DNA of 64,000 nt from Smallanthus sonchifolius (Eukaryota > Streptophyta > Magnoliopsida > Asterales > Asteraceae): positions 34,544,001 through 34,608,000 of the forward strand of contig CM042043.1 in the NCBI GenBank assembly GCA_023525975.1. The letters run 5' to 3'. The number at the start of each line of letters is the position of its first letter. The first letter of the stretch is position 1. Below the pieces are notes generated by a model. It was not told where the DNA came from, did not search any database, and saw nothing but the letters and a program-made list of their open reading frames with translations. This document shows, piece by piece, positions 42,811 through 54,731 of the stretch. Position numbers and translations under genes: made by a program.

Positions 42811-43174
42811 TGTTTTGGGTAAAAATTATACGAAGTAATTTTGTAACCAAACTTCGAAAGTGAGGTAGCGTGCTTTGTAAAAATCAATACGAAACAATGT
42901 AAAAAAGCAAAGGTTGACACTGTTGATTACGAGGAAAGCCTTAATCCTTGATGATCTCTGGCATAAAACCTCCGGAGCCGACTAAATGTCGGGCTGCCTT
43001 GATGACTTGTATAAAACTAAAATTATCGAGTATAAAGGGAGCCAATCCAGATCGTATGCTAAGTGTTACAAGAGTTGCGAGTGTGTTATTGTGTGTTCCC
43101 TATACGATCTCATCGGTAATTAAATACAAATTATCTATAACTAATTATCCGAGATTTAAGCTTTAGACCCTATC
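42811..43174 (-). mobile_element. H2 3' LTR, left part (cut by N)
   Basis: Begins TGTTTTGGGTAAAAATT, the reverse complement of the H1 LTR end. Resumes at 52590 after N. H2 is a Tat-lineage element read leftward from beyond 64000, inserted in M gag. The likely target duplication CCTCA at 42806-42810 has its partner outside the window. Confidence 0.9.
43170..43174. repeat. Target duplication CTATC of N, left copy
   Basis: CTATC here and at 52585-52589 flank N. The uninterrupted sequence is visible in the other H2 LTR at about 63931-63940 (CCCTATCTTT). Confidence 0.95.
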
Positions 43175-44380
43175 TGATGGGATGTGGATTTTGTGTGTTT
43201 ATAGTGTTTTAACCCCGCGATTTTATATGTTTTTCTCTTATTACATATGCATGGATAGCAATTACTATGAGCTTTTGTGTTTGTAGGTAAGAGGGGTTAA
43301 AACATAGATGTTAGAGCACGTGGAAATGCAGGTTATGGGAATCGGAACGAAGAAACGAAGAAGTGAAAAAGGGCTGGCCGTAAGTTACGGCCAGGAAAAC
43401 GTAACTTACGGTGGACAGAAATTTAGATTTTCGAGGCCGTAAAGCAGAAGCTACAAGCCGTAAGTTATAATTTGGAAAAAGCTGACCGTAAGTTACGGCA
43501 AAACCACCGTAACTTACGGTGGTCGGGAAAACAGAAAGACGGGAGCTTCGATTCTAAGGAGAAATATGCATGGAAAGTCAGTTTTTTTGGATAGGGACGA
43601 ACAGGCAGAAGGTTGAGGCGATTTTGGGGCATTTGGATCATCAAGATTGAAGCTTTTTCACCCAAAATCGGGGATTCAAGCATGGATTCATGGAAGAACT
43701 TTGAAAAATCGACGTGCGTGATGTCAGGCTAAGCACCCGGTAACCAATCTTAGATGTAAGACTTTGATATTTGGATTTTTAACTGTTTTGATTGCATGAA
43801 TGTAAACATGGGATTGGATAATCTTTCATTTTTATGTTTATAATTGTCCTCCAGATTCACAAATAGATTTGAATCAATCTAATTTGCAATTATTCGATTG
43901 TCATTCGACTTTTACAGCCGCTAGCATATCGAGTTGTTAATCAGGTTTTTTCAAAGTGATAACTGTTAGATTAGTTTGTGATTGTGTTCCATTGTCCGTT
44001 CTCAGATCGTTGGGTTAACACACCGAATGAATTTTAATTGTTATTGGTTGAATTGTTGGCAAATTGTCGTGCAATTAAATTAAACAGTTTCAAATCCATA
44101 TCAAGTCTGAAGTCTAGAGTTGGTTACTATTTTTAATCAATTGTTATTCGTTTTCAAGTTTACTCTCATTTATTTTTGATTTCTTAATTTTAAATTCAGT
44201 AAGTGCATAATCGGTTGTTCTTAAAAATTAATCAATTCCAAAATTCGGTTTTACTTTTATCGCCTAGTTTAATTAGTTGCAACAGTTAACCTTCCACGAG
44301 CTCCTCGAGAATCGATACCCTACTTACCCTTTACTAAAGGTATTTAGGTTTTAATTTGGTTGTACCTTCGACTGCGATCA
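43175..44380 (+). mobile_element. 5' LTR of N, 1,206 bp
   Basis: TGATGGGATGTGG to GACTGCGATCA. It carries the CCGTAAGTTACGG palindrome array at 43378-43525. Confidence 0.95.
43378..43525. repeat. ACCGTAACTTACGGT palindrome array in N 5' LTR
   Basis: Four full units (GGCCGTAAGTTACGGCC, CGTAACTTACG, ACCGTAAGTTACGG, CCACCGTAACTTACGGTGG) and one partial, about 205-350 bp from the LTR start. Repeated in the 3' LTR at 51586-51730; one partial unit there has been lost by a small deletion. Confidence 0.9.
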
Positions 44381-44385
44381 AATTT

Positions 44386-44403
44386 TGGCGCCGTTGCCGG
44401 GGA
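44386..44403 (+). other. Primer binding site of N, tRNA-Asp
   Basis: TGGCGCCGTTGCCGGGGA, five bases after the LTR, is the exact tRNA-Asp-type site of Athila/Tat-clade elements. Confidence 0.92.
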
Positions 44404-44496
44404 GCCAGTGCGCAAGGTTTATTGTTTAGATTAAATTGTTTCAAGCAGTACTACTTGGGTTGTTTGTTTTTGTTTTGTGCAGGTGATCACAAATCG

Positions 44497-46716
44497 TATG
44501 CATACAAGATATTCTGGTAGATCTTCGATCCAGAAATTGAACGAACAGCTCGCCACAACAGGATTATTCATCGCACCAATCTTGCATCTTCAAGCCAACC
44601 AAATCCATCTCCAGAAATGGTGAATCCTAATGTTCCTCCACTCAACTTTGAGGATCAATTCGATCCTCCACCCTACAATAACCCACCACCCAATCAACCA
44701 CCTCTGAATGACCCTCAAAACCCAAATCCACCCTCAAGCAGAGCACCAACCAATACCGATCGCGATACTCTTGACAATAATAGTGTGCATGGCACACTTG
44801 GAACGGGTGTAAGGGTACAACGATGGGATGATGGGTGGAATGGATATGATCCGCGTCAAGGGCAGCCACAGAACATGTACGAGAATCCACCACCGAATTA
44901 CATGAATCAAGAACACCAAATAAATTATGGTGGATATGGATTCCTACAGCAACAACCACAAGGATACCCTCCACAGCCGCAAGGATTCTATAGGCCTCCG
45001 ATGCCACAGATGCAGGGACCAAATTATGAGCCCGGTATTCCTATGCCTCCACAACATAACATGGGAGTACCGAGAAACTACAATCAAGGCATGATGCATG
45101 CCCAAGCTGCCAACAATTACTTCCAACCAGCTTTGACCACGAATGCTTCTCCTGTGGTAACACCTGTGAGAAATGGAAGATCCTTTGAAGTCCGTCCAGC
45201 AGTATTGACTTCCATGCCTACTTTTCATGGGCGTGCCACTGAAGAACCTTATCCACATCTGCAGAGTTTTGAGCAATTTTGTCAGGTAACTGGGCTACAA
45301 GGTTTTACACCAGATGAGGTTAAGTTGATTTTGTTCTCCTTCAGTTTGAAAGACCGTGCGAAGGAATGGTTTGATTCTCTACCATCTGCTAGTATTTACA
45401 CATGGGCTGACTTACAACAGAAGTTTTTGGAAGAGTTTTACACTATGAAGAAAACTAATGAGGCCCGAGCAAATATCCGAAATTTCAAGCAGAAGGGTGG
45501 GGAGTTGTTTCATGAATCTTTTACTCGATTCAAGGATATGCTACGGAAGTGTCCTCATCATGGTATTAACATGTGGGAGTTATTGGTGGCGTTTTATGAT
45601 GGAATGTCGTCTGAAGACATCCGGGATATCAATTCACAGAGTAATGGCACCTTCTTGTATAATCATGTACAAGTTGATTGGGATTTGCTAGAAAGAATGT
45701 TTGCCAACTCTAAACGGTTGGAGCAGTCGAACAAAAGATCTAAGCATGAGACGGTGAATGGGGCAGCCACCCAAATGACTGATGAGCAATTGGAGGCTAT
45801 GGCACAGAAAGTGGCAAAGATAGCCGGGTTGGGTAAGGAGAACACTTCAGCTCCAACGGGTTTGGTCTATCATGTGTGTGGGGTATGTGGTGATCTTGGG
45901 CACAAATCTAGTCAGTGTCAGCAACAACAAGGTGGACAACAAGGGGGCCCAACTGAAGAGGTTAATCAAGTGCATGGAGATATGAACTCGAACACCTACC
46001 ATCCAGGGCTTCGAAACCATCCTAATTTTTGGTATGGTAATGCTTCAAATCAGATGAACCCGAATTTCCAACCTGCAAACAACAAAAGTTATCCTCAAGC
46101 TTTTGATCGTCAACAATACCAACAAGCCAATTATCAGAGACCTTATTATGGGAATCAGCAACAAGGAGGTGGTCAGAACAATAGGCAACAAGCTCCGCCT
46201 GCAAATCAACAAGCTGGATCATCCACCAATTCTGAAGGCTCAAAAATTGATCAACTCGTTGAGATGATGAAAGAGATGAGGAAGGAAAATGACATAGGGG
46301 ACAAGGCTTTTGTTGCATTGAACAAGCAAGTGAGACAGATAGCAGAGCAACTTTCACAGAGACCTCCTGGAACACTTCCCAGCGATACACAGGTAAATCC
46401 AGCTCATCAGAGTTCTAGACAAAAGAATGCTCAAGTAAATCAGGTAATTACTCTAAGAAGTGGTAAAGAAGTGAATAATAATGTCACTCCTTCACCTCCT
46501 TTCGTTGAAGGGATTGTGGAGGATGTAAATGAGAGTGAAGAGAGTGATAGTGAGGAACCTGTTATTGCATCTAAACCGGTTTTAAATAATAACTCACCAT
46601 CTGAAAATGTTGTTAACAAGGCTCCATTTCCATCAGCCTTGGTCAAACCAGACAAATCAAACAAGTCAAAAAGAGGCCCACAACAAGATGAGTTGTGGGA
46701 AGTTTTAAACAAGTAA
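44497..46716 (+). pseudogene. N gag
   Basis: Capsid/nucleocapsid precursor. A likely original start is ATG at 44497 (MHTRYSGRSSIQ), but the frame shifts near 44545, and the long open frame begins with the ATG at 44617 (699 codons). The N-terminus is very proline/asparagine/glutamine-rich. The capsid core has EEPYPHLQSFEQFCQVTG, KDRAKEWFDSLPSASI and WADLQQKFLEEFY (about residues 205-280). A CCHC zinc knuckle, CGVCGDLGHKSSQC, lies at about 424-437, followed by a Q/N-rich tail. The frame ends at 46714-46716 where a T run in the gag-protease junction has lost one base. Otherwise long and intact, so a near-full gag might still be made. Confidence 0.92.
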
Positions 46717-47993
46717 AAATCAATCTGCCTCTTCAAGATGCAATTAAACAGGTACCTGCTTATGCTCGGTATTTGAAGGACCTTTGCACACAGAAAAGAC
46801 AACCAAGGTTGCCTAAGAAGTTATATGTAAATGTGCAAGTCAGTGCTATTTTGTCGGGTTCACTTCCACCAAAGCTTGATGACCCAGGAACGCCTTTAAT
46901 TTCAATTCAAATCGGTGATTTTAAAAGTGAACTGGCATTACTGGATTTGGGAGCTAGCATTAGCATTCTCCCTGGAAGCTTGTATGATCAATTTGATTTT
47001 GGTCCCCTCAAGAAGGCTGACACTACTGTGGTGTTAGCTGACTTGACTCCTAAGCTTCCTAGGGGAGTGTTAACTGATGTCCTTGTTAAGGTGGGAGAAT
47101 TTTATTACCCTGTGGACTTTTTGGTTTTGGATTATGTGTCGGGGATACAAGGGAGACAACCAGATGTCATATTGGGGAGGCCATTTTTGGCCACTGCACA
47201 TGCCATAATTGATTGTGTTTCAGGAACAATCGACATGACATTTGGTAATCGGAAAATAAGGTTGAATATGTTCATTAACGTTACTAACCCACCTGTTTGT
47301 GATACTTGTTTTAGGGCAGATATTGTTGACCGATGTGTTCCTTGCTATGAGCCTTTGGTGAGCAAGGATAACATATCAGACGATTGTTCTGTGTTTGACA
47401 GGGTGGAGAGAGAACATATGCAGGAATTGATTGAGGCGGAAAGGGAAGTTGAACTTAAAGCAGTGCAAGAAAACAGGCCACCGTGGTCCTGTCATCAAGA
47501 GAAACTTCCAGATAAATGGAACAAGGAGTTAATGCCATCCTTGGTTGAGCCACCGCAGCTGGAGCTGAAAGAATTACCATCACATTTGAAGTATGCATTT
47601 CTAGGAAAGGAGAAAACCTTACCGGTCATTGTTGCATCAGATTTGACCGAGGATCAGGAGAAAGAATTGTTGAAGGTACTGGTTGCTCATAAATTAGCAA
47701 TTGGATGGACGATAGCAGATTTGAAGGGGATTAGTCCCTCTGTTTTAATGCACAAGATCATAACCGAGCCGGACGCAAAACCCGCTCGCGACACACAGAG
47801 ACGACTCAATCCGAACATGAGAGAAGTCGTGAAGAAAGAGGTGCTTAAGTGGCTTGATGCAGGTATTGTCTACCCCATTTCAGACAGTACGTGGGTGAGC
47901 CCCACTCAGACAGTTCCAAAAAAAGCAGGTATCCAGGTAATTAAAAAGGAAAATGGTGAGGAACTTGCTACCCGCCCAGTAACCGGGTGGTGA
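46695..47993 (+). pseudogene. N protease and start of RT
   Basis: Open frame of 432 codons, overlapping the gag end in another frame because of the 1-bp loss. The aspartic protease active site is in LLDLGASISILPGSLYDQ, followed by VILGRPFLATAHAIIDC. The linker is acidic. The start of RT follows with GWTIADLKGISPSVLMHKI, LDAGIVYPISDSTWVSP and RPVTGW. It ends at TGA 47991-47993, where M codes for arginine in GWRVW, so a single base change ends the frame just before the RT palm. Confidence 0.92.
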
Positions 47994-48837
47994 GTGTGCA
48001 TAGATTACAGGAAGCTGAACGCAGCTACCTCGAAAGACCACTTTCCATTACCTTTTATTGATCAGATAATAGAGCGACTTTCAGGTCAGAAATTCTTTTG
48101 TTTTCTTGATGGATATTCTGGGTATAATCAAATTGCCATACATCCAGACGATCAGCACAAGACTACATTCACATGCCCGTATGGTACATTCGCTTTCAGG
48201 CGAATGCCATTCGGTTTGTGCAATGCCCCCGTACCTTCCAAAGGTGCATGATGAGTATCTTCTCAGATATGGTGGGGGAGAATCTTGAGATCTTCATGGA
48301 TGATTTTTCTATTTTCGGAATGTCATTTGAAAAATGTCTAGATCAACTTACCAAGGTACTTAAACGTTGTGTTGAAAAAAATTTGGTACTAAGTTGGGAA
48401 AAGAGCCACTTCATGGTTCGAGAGGGGGTAGTGTTAGGACTGTTGTGTCTGAACGTGGGATGGAGGTTGATAGGGCAAAAGTTAATGTAATTTCAACTTT
48501 GCCTCCTCCCACGAATGTGAAAGGCGTGCGATCATTCTTAGGGCACGCTGGGTTTTATCGTCGGTTCATCAAAAGTTTTAGCGTCATTTCAAAACCATTA
48601 TGTAACTTGCTTTTAAAAGACACAACCTTTACCTTTGATGGCGAATGCTTAAAATCCTTTGAAACATTGAAAAAGTTGTTGGTTGAAGCCCCAGTGTTAC
48701 AGTCACCCGATTGGTCATCACCGTTTGAAATCATGTGTGATGCGAGTGATGTGGCATTAGGGGCAGTGTTAGGTCAAAGGATAAACAAGAAACCGGTGGT
48801 TATTTATTATGCTAGTAAAACCCTTTCATAGGCACAA
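47994..48837 (+). pseudogene. N reverse transcriptase and RNase H start, frameshifted
   Basis: Continues RT: CIDYRKLNAATSKDHFPLP, LDGYSGYNQIAIHPDDQ and FGLCNAP. A 1-bp loss near 48229 shifts the frame to the piece with the catalytic FMDD (48295-48306, IFMDDFSIFG). A second 1-bp loss near 48441 shifts it again to RSFLGHAGFYRRFIKSF and DASDVALGAVLGQR. An in-frame TAG lies at 48829-48831 after SKTLS. All catalytic motifs are present but split over three frames. Confidence 0.92.
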
Positions 48838-50475
48838 TTGAATTATACAACAACTGAAAAGGAATTCCTAGCAGTTGTCTATGCCTTAGACAAATTTCGT
48901 TCTTATCTTTGGGGCAGCAAAGTTATTATTTATACTGATCATTCTGCTGTCAGGTACTTGATGGAAAAGAAGGATGCGAAGCCGAGGCTGATTCGGTGGA
49001 TACTGCTTCTTCAAGAATTCAATTTGGAGATCCGAGATAAGAAAGAGAGTGAAAACGTAGTGGCAGATCATTTTTCACGCCTACCGACTCTCAATAATGG
49101 GATCCCCTATGAAATTAATGACACATTTCCCGATGAACAACTCTTTTCGGTTACTAAATTGCCATGGTTTGCTGATTTGGTGAATTATTTGGATGCAGGT
49201 GTAATTCCAAGTTTTTGGTCAGCACAGAAAAGACGCCACTTTCTTGTTCAGGTTAGACATTATGTGTGGGATGCACCTGATTTGTTCAAGGTAGGTGCAG
49301 ATCAAATTTTGAGAAGGTGCATCCCAGAAGAAGAGGTGCAGAGTGTGCTGGCTCATGCACATTCGTCTGTGTGTGGAGGCCATCTAAGTGGGAAGAAAAC
49401 AGCGTATAGGGTTCTATCATGTGGTCTTTTCTGGCCCACTTTGTTTAAAGATGCTATGAATTATGTTAATTGCTGTGTTAGGTGTCAACAACTGGGGGGA
49501 ATTGCAAAACGGGATGAGATGCCCATGAACCCAATTTTAATTGTTAACATTTTTTATGTATGGGGAATTGATTTCATGGGCCCATTCCCGGTTTCGTTTG
49601 GTAAGGTATATATCTTAGTGGCAGTGGATTACGTGTCTAAATGGGTTGAAGCCATTGCCACTAAGACGAATGATCATGCAGTTGTTTGTGAATTTGTAAG
49701 AACCCACATTTTTTCTAGATTTGGGGTACCTCGGGTCATCATTAGTGATGGGGGAACCCATTTCAAAAATTTTAATTTTGGGAAATTACTTAAAAAGTAT
49801 GGCGTGGATCATCGCATTGCTACACCTTACCACCCCCAAACTAGTGGTCAAGTTGAGGTTTCTAATCGGCAGATTAAGGAAATTTTGCAAAAGACCGTCC
49901 GAGCTGATCGAAAAGATTGGTCTAAGAAATTAGATGATGCTTTATGGGCATATCGGACGACGTACAAAACGCCGATTGGAACGACTCCTTACCGTTTGGT
50001 TTATGGAAAAGGTTGTCATCTACCATTGGAAATCGCCCACCGTGCTTTGTGGGCGATGACCACACTTAATTTGGAATATGATGATGCAGGGAAAGAACGT
50101 CGGTTAGAGCTTTGTGAATTGGAGGAGTTGCGTGAAGAGGCGTATGACACAGCAGCCGCATACAAGACAAAGATGAAAGCGGTGCATGATGCGAAGCTAA
50201 GGAAAAGGAGCTTCGAAGTTGGTCAAAAGGTATGGTTGTTTAATTCACGGTTGAAGTTATTTCCAGGAAAGTTGAAGAGCAAGTGGTCCGGACCATTTGT
50301 GATTGTGAGGATTGGTCACTACGGTGACATTGAAATTGAAAGCGTGAAAGATCAGACAAAGCAAGTGGTTAATGGTCACCGACTGAAGCCATATTTGGAT
50401 GCGACCGATATTAACAAGGAATCAATGGAAGTGGTGAGCTTTGTAGAAGGCTCACCAACTTATGAGGACGTCTGA
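48838..50475 (+). CDS. N RNase H and integrase, open frame of 545 codons
   Basis: Starts after the TAG at 48831. Contains the end of RNase H ([28 protein letters not shown]). The complete integrase follows: zinc domain with [14 protein letters not shown] and [10 protein letters not shown]; core with [24 protein letters not shown] and the catalytic glutamate in GQVEVSNRQ (GAG 49855-49857); C-terminus with [18 protein letters not shown] and [12 protein letters not shown]. The D-D-E triad is intact, unlike H1, H2 and M. Integrase would insert element cDNA. Here it has no start or fusion to upstream pol, so production is doubtful. Confidence 0.9.
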   Translation: MNYTTTEKEFLAVVYALDKFRSYLWGSKVIIYTDHSAVRYLMEKKDAKPRLIRWILLLQEFNLEIRDKKESENVVADHFSRLPTLNNGIPYEINDTFPDEQLFSVTKLPWFADLVNYLDAGVIPSFWSAQKRRHFLVQVRHYVWDAPDLFKVGADQILRRCIPEEEVQSVLAHAHSSVCGGHLSGKKTAYRVLSCGLFWPTLFKDAMNYVNCCVRCQQLGGIAKRDEMPMNPILIVNIFYVWGIDFMGPFPVSFGKVYILVAVDYVSKWVEAIATKTNDHAVVCEFVRTHIFSRFGVPRVIISDGGTHFKNFNFGKLLKKYGVDHRIATPYHPQTSGQVEVSNRQIKEILQKTVRADRKDWSKKLDDALWAYRTTYKTPIGTTPYRLVYGKGCHLPLEIAHRALWAMTTLNLEYDDAGKERRLELCELEELREEAYDTAAAYKTKMKAVHDAKLRKRSFEVGQKVWLFNSRLKLFPGKLKSKWSGPFVIVRIGHYGDIEIESVKDQTKQVVNGHRLKPYLDATDINKESMEVVSFVEGSPTYEDV

Positions 50476-51369
50476 GGTCCAGGTAATCTCGAGGGAAACC
50501 TCGGGTTGTAGAGTTTGTATTTCAAATTGTTCATTAGCCATTTGTTACTTTCGTTTGTTTTCTTTTTGTGTGTTTGATGTGTTTGTTTGTCATGCGTTCT
50601 TCTACGAGGCTAAGTGTGGGGAAGATCGATCACCAGGTACGTTTTGATTTGAGAATTGTGTTGGGGGCAACACAACTTTCGAGAGGGGGTGAGGATAAAA
50701 ATGGGTAAATTGGTTAAAAATAAGTTAAGTGTAAACCAGGTAACAATTGAGTAGTCAAAAAAAAAAGGGTGACCGTAACTTACGGCCAGGAAAACGTAAC
50801 TTACGGTGGTTCTACTTTACGGCCCTTAGGACCTGTTTTACGGTGATTAAAAATGGAGAAAAATAAAGAACAGTGGAGCCGTAACTTACGGTGCATCCAC
50901 CGTAACTTACGACGACTTCAGAAAGAAAAAATTGGTCGTTTTTTGTACGAATTACCCGAGCCTAAGCCAAAAACCCAAAGTCCTTCGATTTGTGCAGTGT
51001 CTATAGCAGTAATGGAGATTTGATTGCTTTACAAGCATATGCTTATATGGTCTCACATTCGGTTTTGGAGTGAATACTTATACTAGCACATTATTTATGC
51101 TAGTCCAGAAATTAAACCGAGAGGAGTGCATCTTGTGAGGGATATGTAGCAATTGCATAGAAATAAAAGCATGTTGCGTTTGATTAAGCAAACCGCGTTT
51201 TGTTCTAACTGTTTATCACTTGCTCGTCGGTTTGTCAATCTCGATTGTGTCAGTCTATGGGACGGGTATGATTCTAGACCTTAACTTGTTGAGAAATAAA
51301 AGGGCTTTGGATGTGGGTTATTGGCGAAATAAGTGAAAAATAAAGGTTTGCTTAGGAGCAAGCAAAGGT
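50476..51369 (+). other. Non-coding 3' region of N
   Basis: No ORF of note. Contains the second palindrome array (50770-50915). There is no envelope-like frame, although some Athila elements carry one. Confidence 0.7.
50770..50915. repeat. Second palindrome array of N, 3' interior
   Basis: Units GACCGTAACTTACGGCC, CGTAACTTACGGTGG, CCGTAACTTACGGTG and CACCGTAACTTACGACG, plus diverged TTTACGGCCC and TTTTACGGTG. Same word as the LTR array but in a different context, so not an LTR copy. Confidence 0.9.
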
Positions 51370-51383
51370 TAAGTGTGGGAATG
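51370..51383 (+). other. Polypurine tract of N
   Basis: TAAGTGTGGGAATG directly before the 3' LTR. Confidence 0.8.
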
Positions 51384-52584
51384 TGATGGGATGTGGATTT
51401 TGTGTCTTTATAGTGTTTTAACCCCGCGATTTTATATGTTTTTCTCTTATTACATATGCATGGATAGCAATTACTACGAGCTTTTGTGTTTGTAGGTAAG
51501 AGGGCTTAAAACATAGATGTTAGAGCACGTGGAAATGCAGGTTACGGGAATCGGAACGAAGAAACGAAAAAGTGAAAAAGGGCTGGCCGTAAGTTACGGC
51601 CAGGAAAACGTAACTTACGGTGGACAGAAATTTAGATTTTCGAGGCCGTAAAGCAGAAGCTAAATTAGTTATAATTTGGAAAAAGCTGACCGTAAGTTAC
51701 GGCAAAACCACCGTAACTTACGGTGGTCGGGAAAACAGAAAGACGGGAGCTTCGATTCTAAGGAGAAATATGCATGGAAAGTCAGTTTTTTTGGATAGGG
51801 ACGAACAGGTAGAAGGTTGAGGAGATTTTGGGGCATTTGGATCATCAAGATTGAAGCTTTTTCACCCAAAATCGGGGATTCAAGCATGGATTCATGGAAG
51901 AACTTTGAAAAATCGACGTGCGTGATGTCAGGCTAAGCACCCGGTAACCAATCTTAGATGTAAGACTTTGATATTTGGATTTTTAACTGTTTTGATTGCA
52001 TGAATGTAAACATGGGATTGGATAATCTTTCATTTTTATGTTTATAATTGTCCTCCAGATTCACAAATAGATTTGAATCAATCTAATTTGCAATTATTCG
52101 ATTGTCATTCGACTTTTACAGCCGCTAGCATATCGAGTTGTTAATCAGGTTTTTTTCAAAGTGATAACTGTTAGATTAGTTCGTGATTGTGTTCCATTGT
52201 CCGATCTCAGATCGTTGGGTTAACACACCGAATGAATTTTAATTGTTATTGGTTGAATTGTTGGCAAATTGTCGTGCAATTAAATTAAACAGTTTCAAAT
52301 CTATATCAAGTCTGAAGTCTAGGTTGGTTACTATTTTTAATCAATTGTTATTCGTTTTCAAGTTTACTCTCATTTATTTTTTATTTCTTAATTTTAAATT
52401 CAGTAAGTGCATAATCGGTTGTTCTTAAAAATTAATCAATTCCAAAATTCGGTTTTACTTTTATCGCCTAGTTTAATTAGTTGCAACAGTTAACCTTCCA
52501 CGAGCTCCTCGAGAATCGATACCCTCCTTACCCTTTACTAAAGGTATTTAGGTTTTAATTTGGTTGTACCTTCGACTGCGATCA
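51384..52584 (+). mobile_element. 3' LTR of N, 1,201 bp
   Basis: Same edges as the 5' LTR. About 17 differences including a small indel at about 51663. Confidence 0.95.
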
Positions 52585-52589
52585 CTATC

Positions 52590-52814
52590 TTTATCTTGTG
52601 ATCGTTGCAAGTTTATTCACGTGTATTCTACACTTGGTCCACGTTCATCGAGCGAGTCCTCAGGCACGTTTTTACGTTACTAATGGATTTCCTGCGAATA
52701 ACAGAACAATATACAAGTAGCCATTAGTAATATTCAGGATACTGACCTTATCGGGATACCGAATTCTGGATCACGCATTATTCAGGATCCTACTCTGAAT
52801 TTTAACCTGTAACA
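52590..52814 (-). mobile_element. H2 3' LTR, right part
   Basis: Continues the H2 LTR after N (matches the right H2 LTR from about 63937) and ends TTAACCTGTAACA, the TG start on the minus strand. It contains GGATAC, CGGGATACCG and AGGATCCT words. Confidence 0.9.
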
Positions 52815-52833
52815 ATTGTCCCCAAAATTTGAC
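52815..52833 (-). other. Polypurine tract of H2
   Basis: The minus strand reads AATTTTGGGGACAAT before the LTR. Confidence 0.65.
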
Positions 52834-53080
52834 AGCTGGATATTTATTTTACAGCTGTTAAATTTTTTAAATTTGAATTTTAAATAAAAATCGGCTGCTT
52901 GATAGGACTTGGTGTGGGAAATGAGGGTGTGAAGCATCGTGGATCAAGACAGTTATCATTACTTCTTATTATTACCCTCTTTTATTTCATTAATCCTATT
53001 TCGTCTTCTCCAACCTTTCTCTGGGATTCCATGTAACGAACTCATCTTTTCCTTATTTTTTCTGATTCTTGCTTCCAAAA

Positions 53081-54731
53081 ATGGCTAAAAACAGTACACG
53101 CTCTTCTACTCCTTCTAACGATCTCTATAGCCAAAACTTGATAGTCAATCCAGATTTTGAAAATTGTCTATTTACGGATCTTGACATCCAATCCCTTAAA
53201 TCTGGTGGCTTTTTCCCTAAAAACACCATATTTAGGCCTTTTAATCCCAAAACTAGAGCCGATTTTACCTCTGATAGCTGGGTTTACTTTTCGTTTTTTC
53301 CATTTTATCTTGGTTTTACTTATCCATTTCCCCTTCTTACTATTGACTTCTTCCAGAAGAGTGGTCTTAGCTATGCCCAAATCATGCCTATGGTTTGGAG
53401 AACTTTGCATACCCTTGAATTTCTGATTCAACATCATGCCATAGACTTTTCTGCTTCCGAGTTAGCCCACGTTTACAACCTTAGGAGCAACGATTCTAAC
53501 CAATTCCTGTTCCAAATAAAAAATGGCATGACCCACCTGATCTTGAAAACTACTCAGAACGACTCGAACTGGAAAAATAACTTCTTTTTCATGAGAAGAG
53601 ACTCAATCCCTGATGGGGATAAGTTGCCAATCAAGTGGATTGTGAAGGTTAGGATCTTGTCTCGTAGGATTTTTTAGAAGTTTGATATTTGAGATATTGA
53701 CTCTTGATTTTTGTTTCAGTGCCGAAGTTTAATATCCTTGCTCCTCCTACTCCGATCACTGCTAAAAAGGTTGTGGCATTTTTCAGTTTCGAACCTATTG
53801 AGCAGACCTTTAGATTCAAGAATCCCCTGCTTGAGGTTAACTCAGAAACTTCTTTCTCCGAGTCAACTATGTCTGGTAAGAAAAGCAACATTTTTTCTTA
53901 TGGGTTATAAAAAATAAAAATAAATTAACCTGTTCTTTTGAAATAGGCGTTCGTAAATCAAGCTCTAAATTTGCCCTTGACGACATTGATAGCACGTTCT
54001 CTAAGGGTAAAGTTGTCAAGAAGGAAGCCAAAGCCGTCTCCGCTCCAGTCGCCAAGCCAACTGCTCCCAAGCCTAATGCTTCCACTTTTAATCCCTCTTC
54101 TAGAAAGAAATGCAAGATCCAGGATCTCGTTGATCTGAACATCCGGGATTGCACCGATTTCTTTGATGCTCATAAGAAGTTACATAACTTTAACCATCTG
54201 GTAAGAGGATCTCGTTATCCTGGAGTTTGATTCTAATCCTGCACTTAAAATAACATTTATATTATGTATAACATGCTTTATATAAGATGAATGGATTCCA
54301 TGAACAGCTGGTTAAGGAGATGGAATTGTGCAAATAGAAGATTGCTGATTCATAGAAGAATGAGACTGCCAAAGGCAAGAAGCTACTGGATGTCACCAAT
54401 AAGCTCAATCAAATCAAGGCTGAACTGCAAGAAGTACATCTTCAACATGCTCGGGACATTGATGAATCTAATGAGCAGGCCAAAGCTTCCGATGCTATCT
54501 CCAAATTTCATTCTAGAATCAAGATGGCCAAGGAAGCTGAGGAGCAACTAGGATGTTGAAGGGTGGAAGAGACTGGTGACCGAGCTGGGAGGAGAATTGA
54601 CATCGGAAAAGGATGCAAGGAAAGTGGTGGCTGAGGATCAGGTTCAAGGTTCGGCAATGGTGGATGAGGAGCATGAGGCAATGGATACAGGTAAGGTAGT
54701 TGACCAGCGCAATGAAGGTATTGATGCCTAG
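53081..54731 (+). CDS. H2 antisense gene, putative gypsy-type transposase domain, spliced
   Basis: On the strand opposite H2 gag-pol. ATG at 53081 (MAKNSTRSS). Exon 1 (to about 53647) contains FPKNTIFRPFNPKTRADF, YLGFTYPFPLLTIDFF and MPMVWRTLHTLEFL, resembling the plant Transposase_28 domain. Intron signals: GTTAGG donor at 53648 and TTTCAG at 53719, GTAAGA at about 53875 and an acceptor near 53946, GTAAGAGG at about 54202. Later exons are charged, with a basic SSRKKCKIQDL stretch and likely coiled coil. The donor of intron 1 appears altered relative to H1, and the third exon lies in mixed frames, so the gene may be decaying. Function unknown; such antisense ORFs are known in Tat-lineage elements. 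Confidence 0.65.

Larger units (their letters stand above)
43175..52584 (+). mobile_element. N: Athila-like Ty3/gypsy element inside H2 3' LTR
   Basis: A 9.4-kb element with 1,206- and 1,201-bp LTRs (about 1.3% different by hand count), exact tRNA-Asp primer site, gag, protease, RT, RNase H, integrase, a long 3' UTR and a purine tract. It is the youngest-looking and most complete element in the window, but coding is broken by at least three 1-bp frameshifts and two stops in pol, plus one more frameshift near the gag start. It has no envelope-like ORF in the 3' region. Confidence 0.95.

Noticed and set aside
50476..51369. Envelope-like gene in the 3' region of N
   Set aside because: No open frame or membrane segment of suitable length; the region is non-coding with the palindrome array.
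43175..52584. N was already dead when it inserted
   Set aside because: With about 1.3% LTR divergence, several dozen mutations are expected in the interior since insertion, enough to explain the observed frameshifts and stops.
53157..53437. Overlapping 89-codon ORFs in other frames of the H2 antisense gene
   Set aside because: They overlap the exon with the recognisable domain and have no conserved counterpart in H1.
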